Of a stretch of 64,000 bases of DNA, positions 1-10,429 are shown piece by piece. Source of the stretch: Hymenopus coronatus (lineage: Eukaryota; Arthropoda; Insecta; Mantodea; Hymenopodidae); assembly GCA_030762935.1 (NCBI GenBank), contig CM060899.1, positions 63,600,501-63,664,500 on the forward strand, given 5' to 3'. Under the pieces are notes generated by a model. It saw only the letters and a list, made by a program, of their open reading frames with translations. It was not told where the DNA came from and searched no databases. The translations under genes and the position numbers were made by a program. Numbering within the stretch: the first letter of the stretch is position 1; each line of letters begins with the position of its first letter.

Positions 1-250
1 GTGTTACACTCACATGACCTTTTTCTAGCTGCTCTACAAAGAAACTTCTTACAAAAGACTTATTCTTTCTACACAATGCTAATCGAGATAAACATTAGCA
101 GAATGTTCTTATTACTTAGTTCCTTATAAGAAGAAGGGAACTAAAGGAATGGGCTATGCCAAAGTGATAGTCAAATGTTTTAAAAGCTGTCGTTATACGA
201 TTGTCATTGCAAATCGCTTTTGCTTGGCCAGGAGTAGAAAAAAAAAAAGT
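1..250 (+). repeat. SHE element, subfamily B, 5' fragment
   Basis: The window opens inside the head of a SHE copy. It matches the 5' third of other B copies (8673, 39492, 59420): a TTACACTCACATG head, a TTTCTAGCTGCTC subterminal motif, an ACATTAGCAGAATGTTC block and a TTGGCCAGGAGTAG block. The first bases are cut by the window edge. The rest of the element is absent, replaced by a SINE. No coding capacity. Confidence 0.8.
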
Positions 251-257
251 AGTTCAA

Positions 258-448
258 ATGGCCATGAGTGTTAGATGATAGGTAATGGACTGGCCATCTA
301 TTCAAAGCCAAATGTTGCCAAGTTCAAATCCCAGTGACTGTGGTAAAGGACGGGGAGAGCCGAAGTAAAATAATCGGTGTGATGCTTGGAAGCTAATAGG
401 GTTACATTTGGCTGTAGTTATGTCGGTTTTCTCTTTTATTCATTTTAA
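258..448 (+). repeat. tRNA-derived SINE (family S3), copy 1
   Basis: A tRNA-like head is followed by a B-box-like AAGTTCAAATCCC about 60 bases later and a non-tRNA body ending in CTTTTATTCATTTT. The same sequence is present in reverse orientation at 51768-51955, so this is a dispersed element and not a tRNA gene. Polymerase III promotion is expected from the box B match; the A box is degenerate. It lies between two SHE copies. Confidence 0.65.
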
Positions 449-470
449 AAAATCACTGCAATTTTAGGGC

Positions 471-1322
471 AAAAATCTGATGTGTACAATTCACATGACT
501 TTCTCTACATCTCTGCATCAAATTATTCTTAAAAAGCTTATACTTCTATTTACTTCATGCTGATCAGAAAAAATTAGCAGAAATGGTCTTATTACTTGCT
601 TCCTTGTAGCGAAATAAGGGAGTACCATAGGTTAAAGTGATAGTCAAAAGCTGGTTGCTATGTCACTGAAGTTCCTTTGTATGGACAGCGGTTGACAAAT
701 TCCTGTATGAGAAAAGTATACATTTTTCAAAGCAGAAATCAAAAACAAGGAATGTCTAAACAACGATGAACTCCACGAAAAAATGTATAGAACATAAATT
801 GTGTGTTTTAACGTGCTCTACATTTTTCGTGCAGTAAGTTTTTGTCCATCTGTTACGGTTTAGTAGTTATTCAAAATTCCGTAAAATTCATCCATAATAA
901 AGTAGTCTTCAGAGGCTATTCCCAGAAAATTCAAGATATAAATTTTATTTGTCAGGTAAATATCTTTAATATACGATATTTTAATCAAAATCGTTAGAGC
1001 CATTTTTGAGAAAATAAAAATTTTCGAAAAATGCTCCATGTAAAGGGTAGTTAGGTGTGGGGGGATTTTCTTGAAAACCTTCGTGTCGCATCCTTGGAAG
1101 ATACCAAATTTAAATACCAAGTTTGGTTTTTAACGGTCTTTTCGTTTTTGAGCTATGCTGTCCATAGACACACACGCGGACCTTTTTTGAAAATGCTTTC
1201 TTTGGATTCAGGCTACCCAAAACATGTATTTCGGGTGAAATCTCGGTATGGAAGTTTTGGGTGGAATACAATACCTTCTCTATACACTATGTATATAGTA
1301 CGTGTAGAGAAAGCAATAAAAC
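471..1322 (+). mobile_element. SHE element, subfamily A, near full length
   Basis: AAAAAT at 471-476 is followed by CTGATGTG and the subterminal motif ACTTTCTCTACA. The copy runs through the conserved central block (CAGAGGCTATTCCCAG) to the terminal palindrome and the inverted motif TGTAGAGAAAG near 1303-1313. Body is about 840 bp. The CA-rich internal stretch is short here. The reverse strand carries the recurrent 86-codon frame (860-1120), which has no recognised domain. No transposase is encoded. Confidence 0.85.
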
Positions 1323-1736
1323 TACTTTGAAAGCATGAATTGTGTTTTTCACTATCAGGCCGAGAACTTTTCAGACCACCCTCGTGGTACAGATATAGAC
1401 GTTAAAGTTGATAATAAATGAGGAGTAACTTTTCACATCAGGGAGATAGGTCTCACTTAAGGAAAGCTATATTTTCCACTGATTTGGAGACATGTCTCAG
1501 GTCTTGGATCTCCCGAGGTGCATCACTTTTTATGCACAGCACTGAGTCTCAAGGTGAAGGTCGGTCGGTGTTGGTGCTGCAGCCACCGCCCAGGCCCTCA
1601 GATCGATACACTGCTGTCTGTCTACCCGAGCATTGCCGAATACCCTCGTCGCGTCGTCTAGTTACAAATACTCTCTCCCACACCAGGGTGCAATGATCTC
1701 CTTCAGGGGAAACTTAATGACCTCATATTATTATCT
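1323..1736. other. Unassigned DNA between two SHE copies
   Basis: About 410 bases without similarity to other parts of the window. It is more GC-rich than the flanks and holds a 92-codon forward frame (1418-1696) that I cannot relate to any family. No splice-site pattern, repeat termini or RNA signature is convincing. Confidence 0.5.
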
Positions 1737-2460
1737 AAAAATCTCATGTGTTCCATTCACATGACTTTCTCTACATCTCTGTAACAATTTATTGTTAATA
1801 AGCTTATTCTTTTATCTACTTCATGCTAATTGAGATAAATATTACCAGAAATAGTCCCATTACTTGCATCCTTGTAAATAGAAGGGAAATAAGGGAATAC
1901 ACTAGGTTAAACTGACAAACAAATGTTTTAAAATGTGTTTGCTATGGGATTGAAATCCGTTTCTTTGCGTGGATAGCAGTTGAAAGTTCCCTTATGAGGA
2001 AATTTATTTTAAAACTGAAACAAATAACCAGGAATATCTTGGAAACGGTCAACCCCACGAAAAAAAGGTATATGACATAAATTTACTGTTTTAAAAAGAA
2101 CTACATCTTTTGTTAATTAAGTTTTTGTACATCTCTTACCGTTTACGAGTTACACAAAAGTTAGCAAAATGTATTCAGACTAAAGAGGTCTTCAAAAGCT
2201 TTTCCCAGAAAATTTAAAATATACATTTTATTTGACATATAGCTATCTTAAATATAACAGAGTTTAATACAAATCGTTAGAGCTATTTTTGAGAAAATAA
2301 ACATTTTCGAAAATGTTATGTAAAGGGTAGTTGGGTTGGGGCTGCTTTCTTGAAAATATTCGTGTCGCATCCTTGGAAGATACTGAGCTAAATTACAAAG
2401 TTTGATATTTAACGGTCTTGTCGTTTTTTGACCTATGCTGTCCAAAGACACTCACACGCG

Positions 2461-2514
<54 letters not shown>

Positions 2515-2661
2515 CCTTTTCCCAAAAATGCTTATTTTGGATTCAGGTTGAACCCAAAACATATATTTCCGGTGAAATCTCAGTATCGAATTTCTGGGTG
2601 CAATACAATACCTTCTCTATACACATGTACATAGTACGTGTAGACAAAGTAAAAAAAAAAT
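1737..2661 (+). mobile_element. SHE element, subfamily A, with expanded CA run
   Basis: Full copy: AAAAAT at 1737-1742, a CTCATGTG head, ACTTTCTCTACA, the central block, and a tail GTGTAGACAAAGT followed by an A run (2651-2660). It is longer than most copies (about 908 bp) because the internal CA-rich stretch has grown into a (CG)n/(CA)n microsatellite at 2459-2511. The A run is shared with the next, head-to-tail SHE copy. Confidence 0.85.
2459..2511. repeat. (CG)n(CA)n microsatellite inside SHE
   Basis: A short CG run passes into about 20 CA dinucleotides. It occupies the same internal position as the CA-rich stretch in other SHE copies (for example 6867-6903 and 36672-36690), so it probably grew in place. 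Chance frames across it encode poly-Thr/His and are not genes. Confidence 0.95.
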
Positions 2662-4316
2662 CTTATGTGTTACACTCCCATGTCTTTCTCTAGCTGCTCT
2701 ATAAACAAACTTCTTAAAAAATATCATTCTTCTTTCTACACAATGCTAATCGATATAAACATTAGCAGAATGTTCTTATTACTTAGTTCCTTATAAGTAG
2801 AAGGGAACTAAAGGAATGCACTATCCTCAAGTCATAGTCAAATGTTTTAAAAAGTATCGTTAAGCGATTGTCTTTGCAAATCGTTTCTTTGCTTTGCCAG
2901 GAGTAGAACAAAAGAAAAATCGGATGTGTTCCTTCACATGGCTTTCTCTACATCTCTGCAACAAATTATTGTTAAAAAGCTTATGCTTCTATTTACTTCA
3001 TGCTAATCGAGAAAACATTAGCAGAAATAGTCTTATTACTTGCTTCCTTGTAAGTAGAAGAGAAATAAGGTTGCTATATTACTGAAGTTCCTTTGTTTGT
3101 ATGAACAGGAGTTGACAAATTCCTATATAAGAAAAGTAAGTTTTTCAAAGCTGAAACGAAAAGTCAGGAATATCTTAAAAACGATCAACTCCAAGCAAAA
3201 ATGTATATAACATAAATTGTGTGTTTTAATGTGTTCTACACTTTCTATGTAGTAAGTTTTTGTGTATCTCTTACGATTTACCAGTTATGCTTAAATCCGT
3301 AAAATGCATCCAGAATAAAGTAGTCTTCGGAGGCTATTCCCAGAAAATTCAAGATATATATTTTATTTCTCAGGTAAATATCTTTAATAATACGATATTT
3401 TAATCAAAATTTTCGAAATATTTTCCATGTAAAGGGTAGTTTGGGGTGGGGGATTTTCTTGAAAATCTTCGCATCGCATCCTTGGAAGATACTAAAACTT
3501 AAATACCAAGTTTGGGCTTTAATGGTCTTTTCGTTTTTGAGCCATGCTGCCCCCCCCCCCACACACACAGACAGACCCACACGGAACTTTTTCTAAAAAT
3601 GTTTTTTTTATTCAGGGAGTCTCAAAACATGTATTTCCGGTGAAATCTCGGTATCGAATTTTTGGGTACAATACAATACCTTCTCTATACACTATGTACA
3701 TAGTTCGTGTAGAGAAAGTGAAAACAGACACTGAGGGAAGTATAAATACTTCACAATTGCAACCAATTACAAGGAATATCCTAGAAATGGTTACCTCCAG
3801 AACAAAAATGTAGACATAAATTGCGTGTTTTGACGAAATTTATATTTTTGTGTAAAAAGTTTTTGTTTATCTCTTACGGTTTAGCAGTTAAGCAAAACTC
3901 GACAAAATTCATCCAGAATGAAGCGGTCTTCAGAGGCTATTCCCAGAAAATTCAAGATATACATTTCGTTTGTCATGTAAACTTCCAAAACATATCGTAT
4001 TTTAATCTAAATAGTTAAAGCCATTTTTCTGAAAATCAAAAATTTCTAAATTTTTTCCATGTAAAGGGTACTTGGGGGTGGGGAAGTTTTCATAAAAGTC
4101 TTCGTGTCGTCAAGTTTGGTATTTAACAGTATTTTGGTTTCTGAGCAGCATAGCTCTGACACACAGACGGACCTTTTTCTGAAAATGCTTTATTCGGACT
4201 CAGGAGATCCCAAAACATATATTTCCGGTGAAATTTCGTCATGGAAGTTTTAGGTGGAGTGGAATACCTTCTCTTTCCACTATGTACATTGTACATGCGG
4301 CTAGAGAAAACAAAAA
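2662..4316 (+). mobile_element. SHE element, subfamily B, split by a nested SHE
   Basis: The B-type head (TTACACTCCCATG, TCTTTCTCTAGCTGC) runs from 2662 to the AAAAAT at 2915-2920. The copy resumes near 3726 (AGACACTGAGGG) and continues to a B-type tail with CGGCTAGAGAAAAC at 4298-4311. The two halves join in register with intact B copies (compare 39745-39790), so the piece between them is an insertion. Both ends carry the AGC version of the subterminal motif. Confidence 0.8.
2915..3725 (+). mobile_element. SHE element, subfamily A, nested in a B copy
   Basis: An about 800-bp copy with an A-type head (ATGTGTTCCTTCACATGG, CTCTACATCTCTGC) and an A-type tail (GTGTAGAGAAAGTG). It lies between AAAAAT (2915-2920) and AAAAC (3721-3725). 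Intact B copies carry GAAAAATGGACACT at this point, so the A copy landed in a pre-existing AAAAAT without visible loss of host sequence. A C-run plus CA stretch (3549-3568) marks the internal microsatellite position. Confidence 0.82.
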
Positions 4317-4385
4317 CTACATTATTGCTGTAAATTATTAATCTGGCATGGAAAGGTACATTTATATTACTATCTCTACCCACTA

Positions 4386-5015
4386 TAGTTATCACTTTCG
4401 CTACTATGTATACAACATGAGGTATTGCATTCCATCCAAAGCTTCAATACCAAAATTTAACAGGAAATACATGTTTTTTGAGAACTCTGAATCAAAAAAA
4501 GATCCCTGAATCCTTTTTAGTTTATCTAGCACGTAAGTACATATAATGTACATGATAGTTAAACAAGGTATTGTATTCAATCCAAAATTCGATACCGAGA
4601 TTTCACTGGAAATACATGTTTCAGGGTTCCCTGAATAAAAAAATAGAAAAAAAGTTGTAAGAGTGTAGTGGGGGGGGGTTAGAAATCAAACTTGGTATCG
4701 TCTAAGGATACGGTATCAAGATTTTCTAGAAAATCCCCCACCCTCAACTATCCTTTACTAGAAACATTTTTGAAAACTTTGATTTTCTGAAAGAAAAAAA
4801 AATCCTTAACGATTTTTGTTAAAATATTTTAAAATATTTTTATGACAAATGGAATGTTTTCGAATTTTCTGGGAAGAGCCTCTGAAGACCTCTTCATTCT
4901 GGATCCTTTTTGCGTAACTGAAGCTGTAAGAGATAGATAAAACATGTAGACCTCAAAAAGTACACAGTTTATGTGAAACACACTTACGTATCTTTTCCCT
5001 TTTCTTCTATCCTGT
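4386..5015 (-). repeat. SHE fragments, reverse strand
   Basis: A short 3'-end piece (about 4386-4505) is followed by a longer piece with a B-type tail (TTTATCTAGCAC near 4523) that runs through the reversed central block to about 5010. The head is missing. Similarity to the consensus is clear but divergence and small indels are frequent, so this is an old copy. Confidence 0.7.
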
Positions 5016-5747
5016 TTTACTTTCTCTACACGTTCTATGTGCATAGTGTATAGAGAAGGTATTGCACTCCACCCAAAAATTCAATACCGAGGTTTCACTG
5101 GAAATATTTATTTTGAGACTCCTTGATTCAAAAAAAAAAAAAAAAAAAAAAGGAGTTTTAGAAACATACCAAACTTGATATTTAAGTTGAGTATCTTCAA
5201 AGGATACGACACGAAGATTTTCAAGAACCCCCCCCCCAACTTCCCCTTACATGAAACATTTTTCAAAATTTTGATTTTATCAAAAATGACCGTAACGTTT
5301 TTGATTAAAATACTTTATGTTTAAGATATTTTTATGACGAATGAAATGAATATCTTGAATTTACTGGGAATAGCCTCTGCAAACCGTAAGAGATAGACAA
5401 AAGCTTAATACACAAAAAATGTAGATTAAAACTCACAGTTCATGTCATATACAATTTTTTGTACACTTAACCGTTTTCAAGATATTCCGGATTTTTGGTA
5501 TCAATTTTAAGGCACAAATGTTTTTTCGAAATGGAAGATATCTTTCTTCTCGTTTCTGGTTAGTTTAGCAAAGAGATGAAATTTCAATTGTTTCACATAG
5601 CGACCGGTTTTTAAAGGACTTGACGATCGCTTTAGCCTGTGCATTCCTATTTCCCTTCTTCTTACAAGGAAGCAAGTAATATGGTGTAGGGTTGTTTGCG
5701 GAAAAGCTAGAGAAAGTCATATGGATGGAACACATCAGATTTTTTTT
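5015..5747 (-). mobile_element. SHE element, reverse strand, both ends present
   Basis: Read in reverse, the head (ATCTGATGTGTTCCATCC, CTTTCTCTAGC) lies at 5747-5700 and the tail palindrome and ACTTTCTCTACA lie at 5018-5050. It is shortened internally; a 20-base A run (5132-5151) replaces part of the 3' third. The head has the B version of the subterminal motif and the tail the A version, so this copy is an exception to the matching seen elsewhere. Confidence 0.78.
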
Positions 5748-5754
5748 ATGCTTT

Positions 5755-5932
5755 GTTTAACGTTCTTTAATCCGGTAGGTCATTCTGAAGTATTAATGAA
5801 ATTGGCGAAATAATGCTCAAAGTTAATCGATATTCGTCTTCTCAGGATAAGGGAAAACCCCATTAAAAACCTTATCAGGGTCTCCTGAATATGAGGTAGA
5901 CACGCTACCACCACACTACAGAGGCGAGCGAC
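5755..5932 (-). repeat. tRNA-derived SINE (family S4), copy 1
   Basis: Matches the SINE at 63626-63887, including the TTCGTCTTCTCAGGATAAGG block and the ACACGCTACCACCACACTAC block that is the reversed A-box region of a tRNA-like head. The region around box B is degraded. It directly follows the head of a SHE copy. No gene. Confidence 0.65.
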
Positions 5933-6057
5933 ATATTCCTTATTATTAATCATTTAAAATTTAAAATATATAATGCTATTCTGAAATGGAAAACTCGTGT
6001 TTTGCCCCCTTTCTTTCCTGGTTATCTATAAAGTTTGGTATTTTAATGGACTTTTCA

Positions 6058-6166
6058 TTACTTTCTCTACACGTACTATGTATAGCGAAGGTACCTACTG
6101 CATTTCACCCAAAAATTCGATACCGAGATTTCACCGGAAATACAAGTTTTGGGTCCCCTTGAATCC
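6058..6166 (-). repeat. SHE element, 3'-end fragment
   Basis: Only the reversed tail is left: ACTTTCTCTACACG, a partly deleted palindrome, then the TTCGATACCGAGATTTCACC block. It stops at an A run shared with the forward SHE that starts at 6176. Confidence 0.8.
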
Positions 6167-6864
6167 AAAAAAAATCTGATGTGTTCCATTCACATGACCT
6201 TCTCTACATGTCTGCAACAAATTATTGTTAAAAAGCTTATGCTTCTATTTAATTCATGCTAATCGAGAAAAAATTAGCAGAAATAGTCTTATTACTTGCT
6301 TCCTTGTAAGTAGAAGCGAAATAAGGGAGTACCATAGGTTAAAGTAATAGTCAAAACTGGTTGCTGAGTGACTGAAGTTCCTTTGTTTGTACAGATAAGA
6401 GTTAACAAATTCCTGTATGAGAAAAGTATAAGTTTTTTAAATCTGAAACCAACAACAAGGGATATCTAAAAAACGACCAATTCCACTAAAAAAAGGTAAA
6501 TGACGCAAATTGCCTGTTTTAATGAGATCTGCGTTTTCTGTTAATTTAGCTCTTGACTTTCTCTTACGGTTTAACAGTTATGCTAAATTCCATAAAATTC
6601 ATCAAGAATAAAGTAGTCTTCAGAGGCTACTCCTAGAAAATTCAAGATATTTATTTTATTTGTCAGTTAAATATCTTTAATATGCGATATTTTTATCGAC
6701 ATCGTTAGAGCCATTTTTGAGAAAATCAAAATGTTCGAAAAAAAAGTTCCATGTAGAGGGTAGTTGAGGGTGGGGGGATTTTTTTTTTTAAAATCTTCGT
6801 GTTGTATGCCTGGAAGATATCTAACTTAAATACCAAACTCGTTTTTGAGCTATGCTGTCCACAG

Positions 6865-6907
<43 letters not shown>

Positions 6908-7080
6908 TCACACTCAGACACACACATACACACGTTTTTTGTTGTTGTTTTTTTTTCTGTAAAGGCTTTTTTTTTTAATTCAGGGGGTCCTAAAACAATT
7001 ATTTCCGGTGAAATCTCGATATTGAATTTTTGGGTGCAACACAACACTTTCTCTATACACTGTGTACAAAGAGAAGTAAC
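6167..7080 (+). mobile_element. SHE element, subfamily A, with CA microsatellite
   Basis: The A run and T at 6167-6175 precede CTGATGTGTTCC; the subterminal motif reads CCTTCTCTACA. The central block is intact and a CA run occupies 6867-6903. The tail is eroded: the palindrome half TACACTGTGTACA is visible near 7056, followed by an altered AGAGAAGTAAC. No coding capacity. Confidence 0.82.
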
Positions 7081-7540
7081 AAGAAGTCCGTTAAATACGG
7101 GGTTGAAGGGGTTTTATAAGTTAGGGGTAGGAAAGTGTTTTGCCCCCCACCAAGTTGGTGTCTATGGCGCGATCTATTTAAGTTAGCAATACAAAAGTTA
7201 GGTTTAATTTCATTAAACAAAAACATTTTGTAAACTTAAATGCAGCTCTCTGATCGGATCCTGTTCGAATGTGCGGGAGCGTTCGAAGCAGAAAACAATT
7301 CATTTGATGCAGGTATCATGAGACAGCAGCAGCATTTTGTTCCGGAAATCTTACGTCACGTATGAGAGGGAGATGTCTATTGGCCCAGCTGAATGGAGAA
7401 AGAAAGCTGATGATCAAGGTCAAACGGCGTACGCCACGGTGACGTCACTGAGCCGCATAGAGAAGTTAACATGAGAAAGCAACCCGCTTCTTTCCTTTAA
7501 CGAATATTATAGCCTAGGCAGTGCAAAACGAGAACTAAAT
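7081..7540. other. Unassigned DNA
   Basis: About 460 bases without repeat partners in the window. It is less AT-rich than the SHE copies and contains a palindromic TGACGTCA (7440-7447), which matches a CRE/bZIP site; one 8-mer alone does not show regulation. No frame or RNA structure stands out. Confidence 0.45.
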
Positions 7541-8120
7541 TAATGTCTTTCTTTTTTCTTTCTTTCTCTCTTTCTTTATTTCCTTCTTTTATTCTTTCTC
7601 TCTTTCTCACCTTCCTCCTTTTTTAATACTTCCTTCTTTCGTTCTTTTCTTTCTTTCTTTCGTTCTCCCTTTCTTGTTTCTTTCCTCCCCACCTTTCTCT
7701 TTCTTTATTTATTTGCTTCTTTTGTTTTTCTTTCTCTCTTTCTTCCCTTCTTTCTTTCTTGTTTCGTTCTTTTCTTTCTTTCTCTGTTTCTTTATTTTTT
7801 CCTTTTTTCTTTTCTCTCTTTCTTACCTTCCCCCTTTCTTCCTTTCTTCTTTTCTATCTTTCTTTCTTTTCTTCATTTATATCTTTTTTTCCTTCTTACA
7901 TTCCTCCTTTCTTTATTACTTCCTTTTTTCGTTCTTTTCTTTCTTTCATGCTTTCTTTCTTTCTCCCTTTCTTGTTTCTTTCTTTCTCTGTCTTTCTATT
8001 TCTTTCTTTCCTTCCCACCTTTCTATTTCTTTATTTGCTTCTTTTGTCTTTCTTTCTCTCTTCTTTTCCTTCCTCCTTTCTATCTTGCTTGCTCCTTTCG
8101 TTTGTTTTTTTCTTTCTTTC
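7541..8120. repeat. Long polypyrimidine tract (TTTC/CTTT-rich)
   Basis: About 580 bases of almost pure C/T on the + strand in irregular TTTC, TTCC and TTTTC units. A recognisable segment (TTTATTTGCTTCTTTTG) occurs near 7707 and again near 8033, so the tract also grew by larger duplications. The long Phe/Ser/Leu-rich frames across it are artefacts of composition. Confidence 0.95.
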
Positions 8121-8204
8121 TTGGGAAGGAAAGACAGAAGGAGAAAAAGGAGAGAAAAAACGGAAGAAGGAAGTAGAAAGAGAGGAGAAAGGATGATGAT
8201 GATG

Positions 8205-8241
<37 letters not shown>
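8121..8241. repeat. Polypurine stretch and (ATA)n run
   Basis: The pyrimidine tract flips to almost pure A/G at 8121-8190, then to GATGATGAT and about 13 ATA/AAT triplets (8192-8241). The triplet run is the reversed GTTGTTATTATT tail of the SINE that follows. Confidence 0.9.
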
Positions 8242-8244
<3 letters not shown>

Positions 8245-8600
8245 CCTGACCGTGTCCCATTGGAGTGAACTGCTAGATTAAGTCCTTTACGGGGATTTCC
8301 CTTCCTCATCATAAGGTAAATGAATTTTTTTTGGTAATGTTTAGTGCCCGTTTTTACTACTTGTGGCACCGCAGGCGATGACACTGGTGATACCTGGAAT
8401 GAAGATGGAGCACCAGTGAAATGCGATGGCGGGGGGAATCGGAGAGCCCGGAGGAAACACCGCTTTGCCCACCACAAGTTAAATGATGGCCGGTCCCCAT
8501 CACCAGCTCGCTACATGTCTAGTTTTGAAGTTTCGTGGCCCAGGGATCGCGGCTTCAAGCCCTGCCTTGGACATGGATATTTGTGGTGTGTTTCTGTTTT
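8242..8600 (-). repeat. SINE related to family S1, reverse strand
   Basis: The block at 8344-8450 (GTGGCACCGCAGGCGATGAC, then GAGCACCAGTG and CGATGGCGG) is shared with 19007-19085 and, on the other strand, with 24440-24530. Its tail is a TTAn run like that of family S2. The promoter end near 8500-8600 is unclear, although GGCTTCAAGCCCTG resembles a box B on the + strand. Treated as a decayed or composite SINE. Confidence 0.55.
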
Positions 8601-8666
8601 TGTGTTCTAAGTCATTATATTTTCCCTGGTGACCAATTACGGTACGCCTGAAGAATAATATGTATG

Positions 8667-9539
8667 AAAAACATTCTGACATGCCTTTTTTAGCTGCTCC
8701 ACAAACAAGCTTCTTATACAAGATTTTTCTTCTTTCTACACAATGCTAATCGAGATAAACATTAGCAGAATATTCTTTTTACTTAGTTCCTTATAAATAG
8801 AAGGGAACTAAAGGAATGCGCTGTGCTAGAATGATAGTCAAATGTTTTAAAAGCTATCGTTATGCGATTGTCATTGCAAATCGCTTCTTTGCTTGGCCAG
8901 GAGTAGAACAAAAGAAAGACGGACTCTTCCTGTCTGAGAAAAGTATAAGTACTTTACAATTGAAACCTATAACAAGGAATTTTCTGGAAACGGTTACCTC
9001 CACAACAAAAACATGAAGGAGATAAATTGTGTGTTTTGACGAGATATATATTTTTTGTGCGGTAAGTTTGGTCCATCTCTTACGGTTTAACAGTTTTGCA
9101 AAATTCCGCAAAATTCATCCAGAATAAAGACGTCTTCAGAGGCTATTCCCAGAAAATTCAAGATGTGCATTTTATTTGGAATGTACGGGATTTTAATCAA
9201 AATCGTTAGAGCCATTTTTGAGAAACTAAAAAATTTCGAAAATGTTTCCATGTATAGGGTAATTTGTAGTGGGGGGAGTTTCTTGAAAATCTTCGTATCA
9301 CATCCTTGGAAGATACTAAACCTAAATACCAAGTTTGGTATTTAACGGTTTTTTCGTTGTTTTTTTTTCAGCTATGCTGTCCACGGACACACATATGGAC
9401 CTTTTTCTAAAATTGCTTTTTTCAGACTCAGGGGACCCCAAAACATATATTTCCGGTGAAATCTCGACATCGAGTTTTTGGGTGGAATACAATTCTTCTC
9501 TTCCACAATGTACATTATATAAATGGAGCTAGAGAAAGT
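8667..9539 (+). mobile_element. SHE element, subfamily B, near full length
   Basis: Preceded by AAAAAC (8667-8672). The B-type head (TTTTTTAGCTGCTCC) and B-type tail (GGAGCTAGAGAAAGT ending 9539) agree with each other. The body holds the TTGGCCAGGAGTAG and GAAACGGTTACCTCC blocks typical of B and the shared central block. The 81-codon reverse frame at 9087-9332 is another copy of the recurrent SHE frame. Confidence 0.85.
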
Positions 9540-10288
9540 AAAAAAATCTGATGTGTTCCATTCACATGACTTTCTCCACATCTCTACAATAAACTATTGT
9601 TAAAAAGCTTATTCTTCTATTTACTTAATGTTATTCGAGAAAAAATATCAGATATAGTCTTATTACTTGCTTACTTGTAAGTAGAAGCGAAATAAGCGAG
9701 TACCATAGGTTAAAGTGAAAACCAAAAGCTGGTTGCTATGTGACTGAAGTTCCTTTGTTTGTATGCACAGGAGTTGACAAATTCCTGTATGAGAAAAATA
9801 TATGTACATAACATAAATTGTGTGTTTGAACGATATCTACATTTTTAAAGTAAATTTTTGTCTATCTCTTACTGTTTACCAGTTATGCAAAATTCTGGAA
9901 AATGCATCCAGGATAAAGTAGTCTTCAGAGGCTATTCTCAGAAAATTCAAGATATATATTTTATATGTCATGTAAATACCTTTAATATACGATGTTTTAA
10001 TAAAAATATTTAGAGCCATTTTAAAGAAAGTAAAAATGTTCTAAAATGTTTCCATGTAAGGGGAATTTTCTTGAAAATCTTTGTGTCGCATCCTGGGAAG
10101 ATGCTGAACTTAAATACTAAGTTTGGTATTTAACGGAATTTTCGTTTTTGAGCTATGCTGCCCACACACACACACGGGCTTTTTTCTAAAACTGCTTTCA
10201 GGAGGTCTCAAAACATGTTTCTGGTGAAACATCTGAATCGAATTTTTGGGTACAATACAATATCTTCACTATACACATGTAAAGAGAG
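9540..10288 (+). mobile_element. SHE element, subfamily A, head-to-tail with the previous copy
   Basis: One A run plus T (9540-9547) serves both as the end of the upstream copy and the start of this one. A-type head (CTCCACATCTCTAC), shortened internally, CA stretch at 10165-10174. The palindrome is truncated (TATACACATGTAAAG) and followed by (AAAT)n at 10289-10308. Confidence 0.78.
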
Positions 10289-10429
10289 TCATAAATAAAT
10301 AAATAAATGAGGGTAAATCTCAGGCCAATAGAACTTGGGCTAGGCTTTCATCCAGCTGGTCGATGTATAGGTTTCTATGGGGTATTTTCAGCTTCTTGTG
10401 GGCTACTGCAAACTTTCTGTTGTTGATTT

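Noticed and set aside
471..1322. SHE as a classical Helitron
   Set aside because: The terminal hairpin and A/T-rich target fit, but the CTRR 3' end is absent and A runs flank both sides; only a Helentron-like hypothesis is kept.
2418..2693. Poly-Thr/His frames over the CA run
   Set aside because: Simple-sequence translations inside a SHE copy.
7674..8249. A 191-codon frame rich in Phe, Ser and Leu, and its reverse counterparts
   Set aside because: It lies wholly in the pyrimidine tract and the ATA run; composition explains the open frames on both strands.
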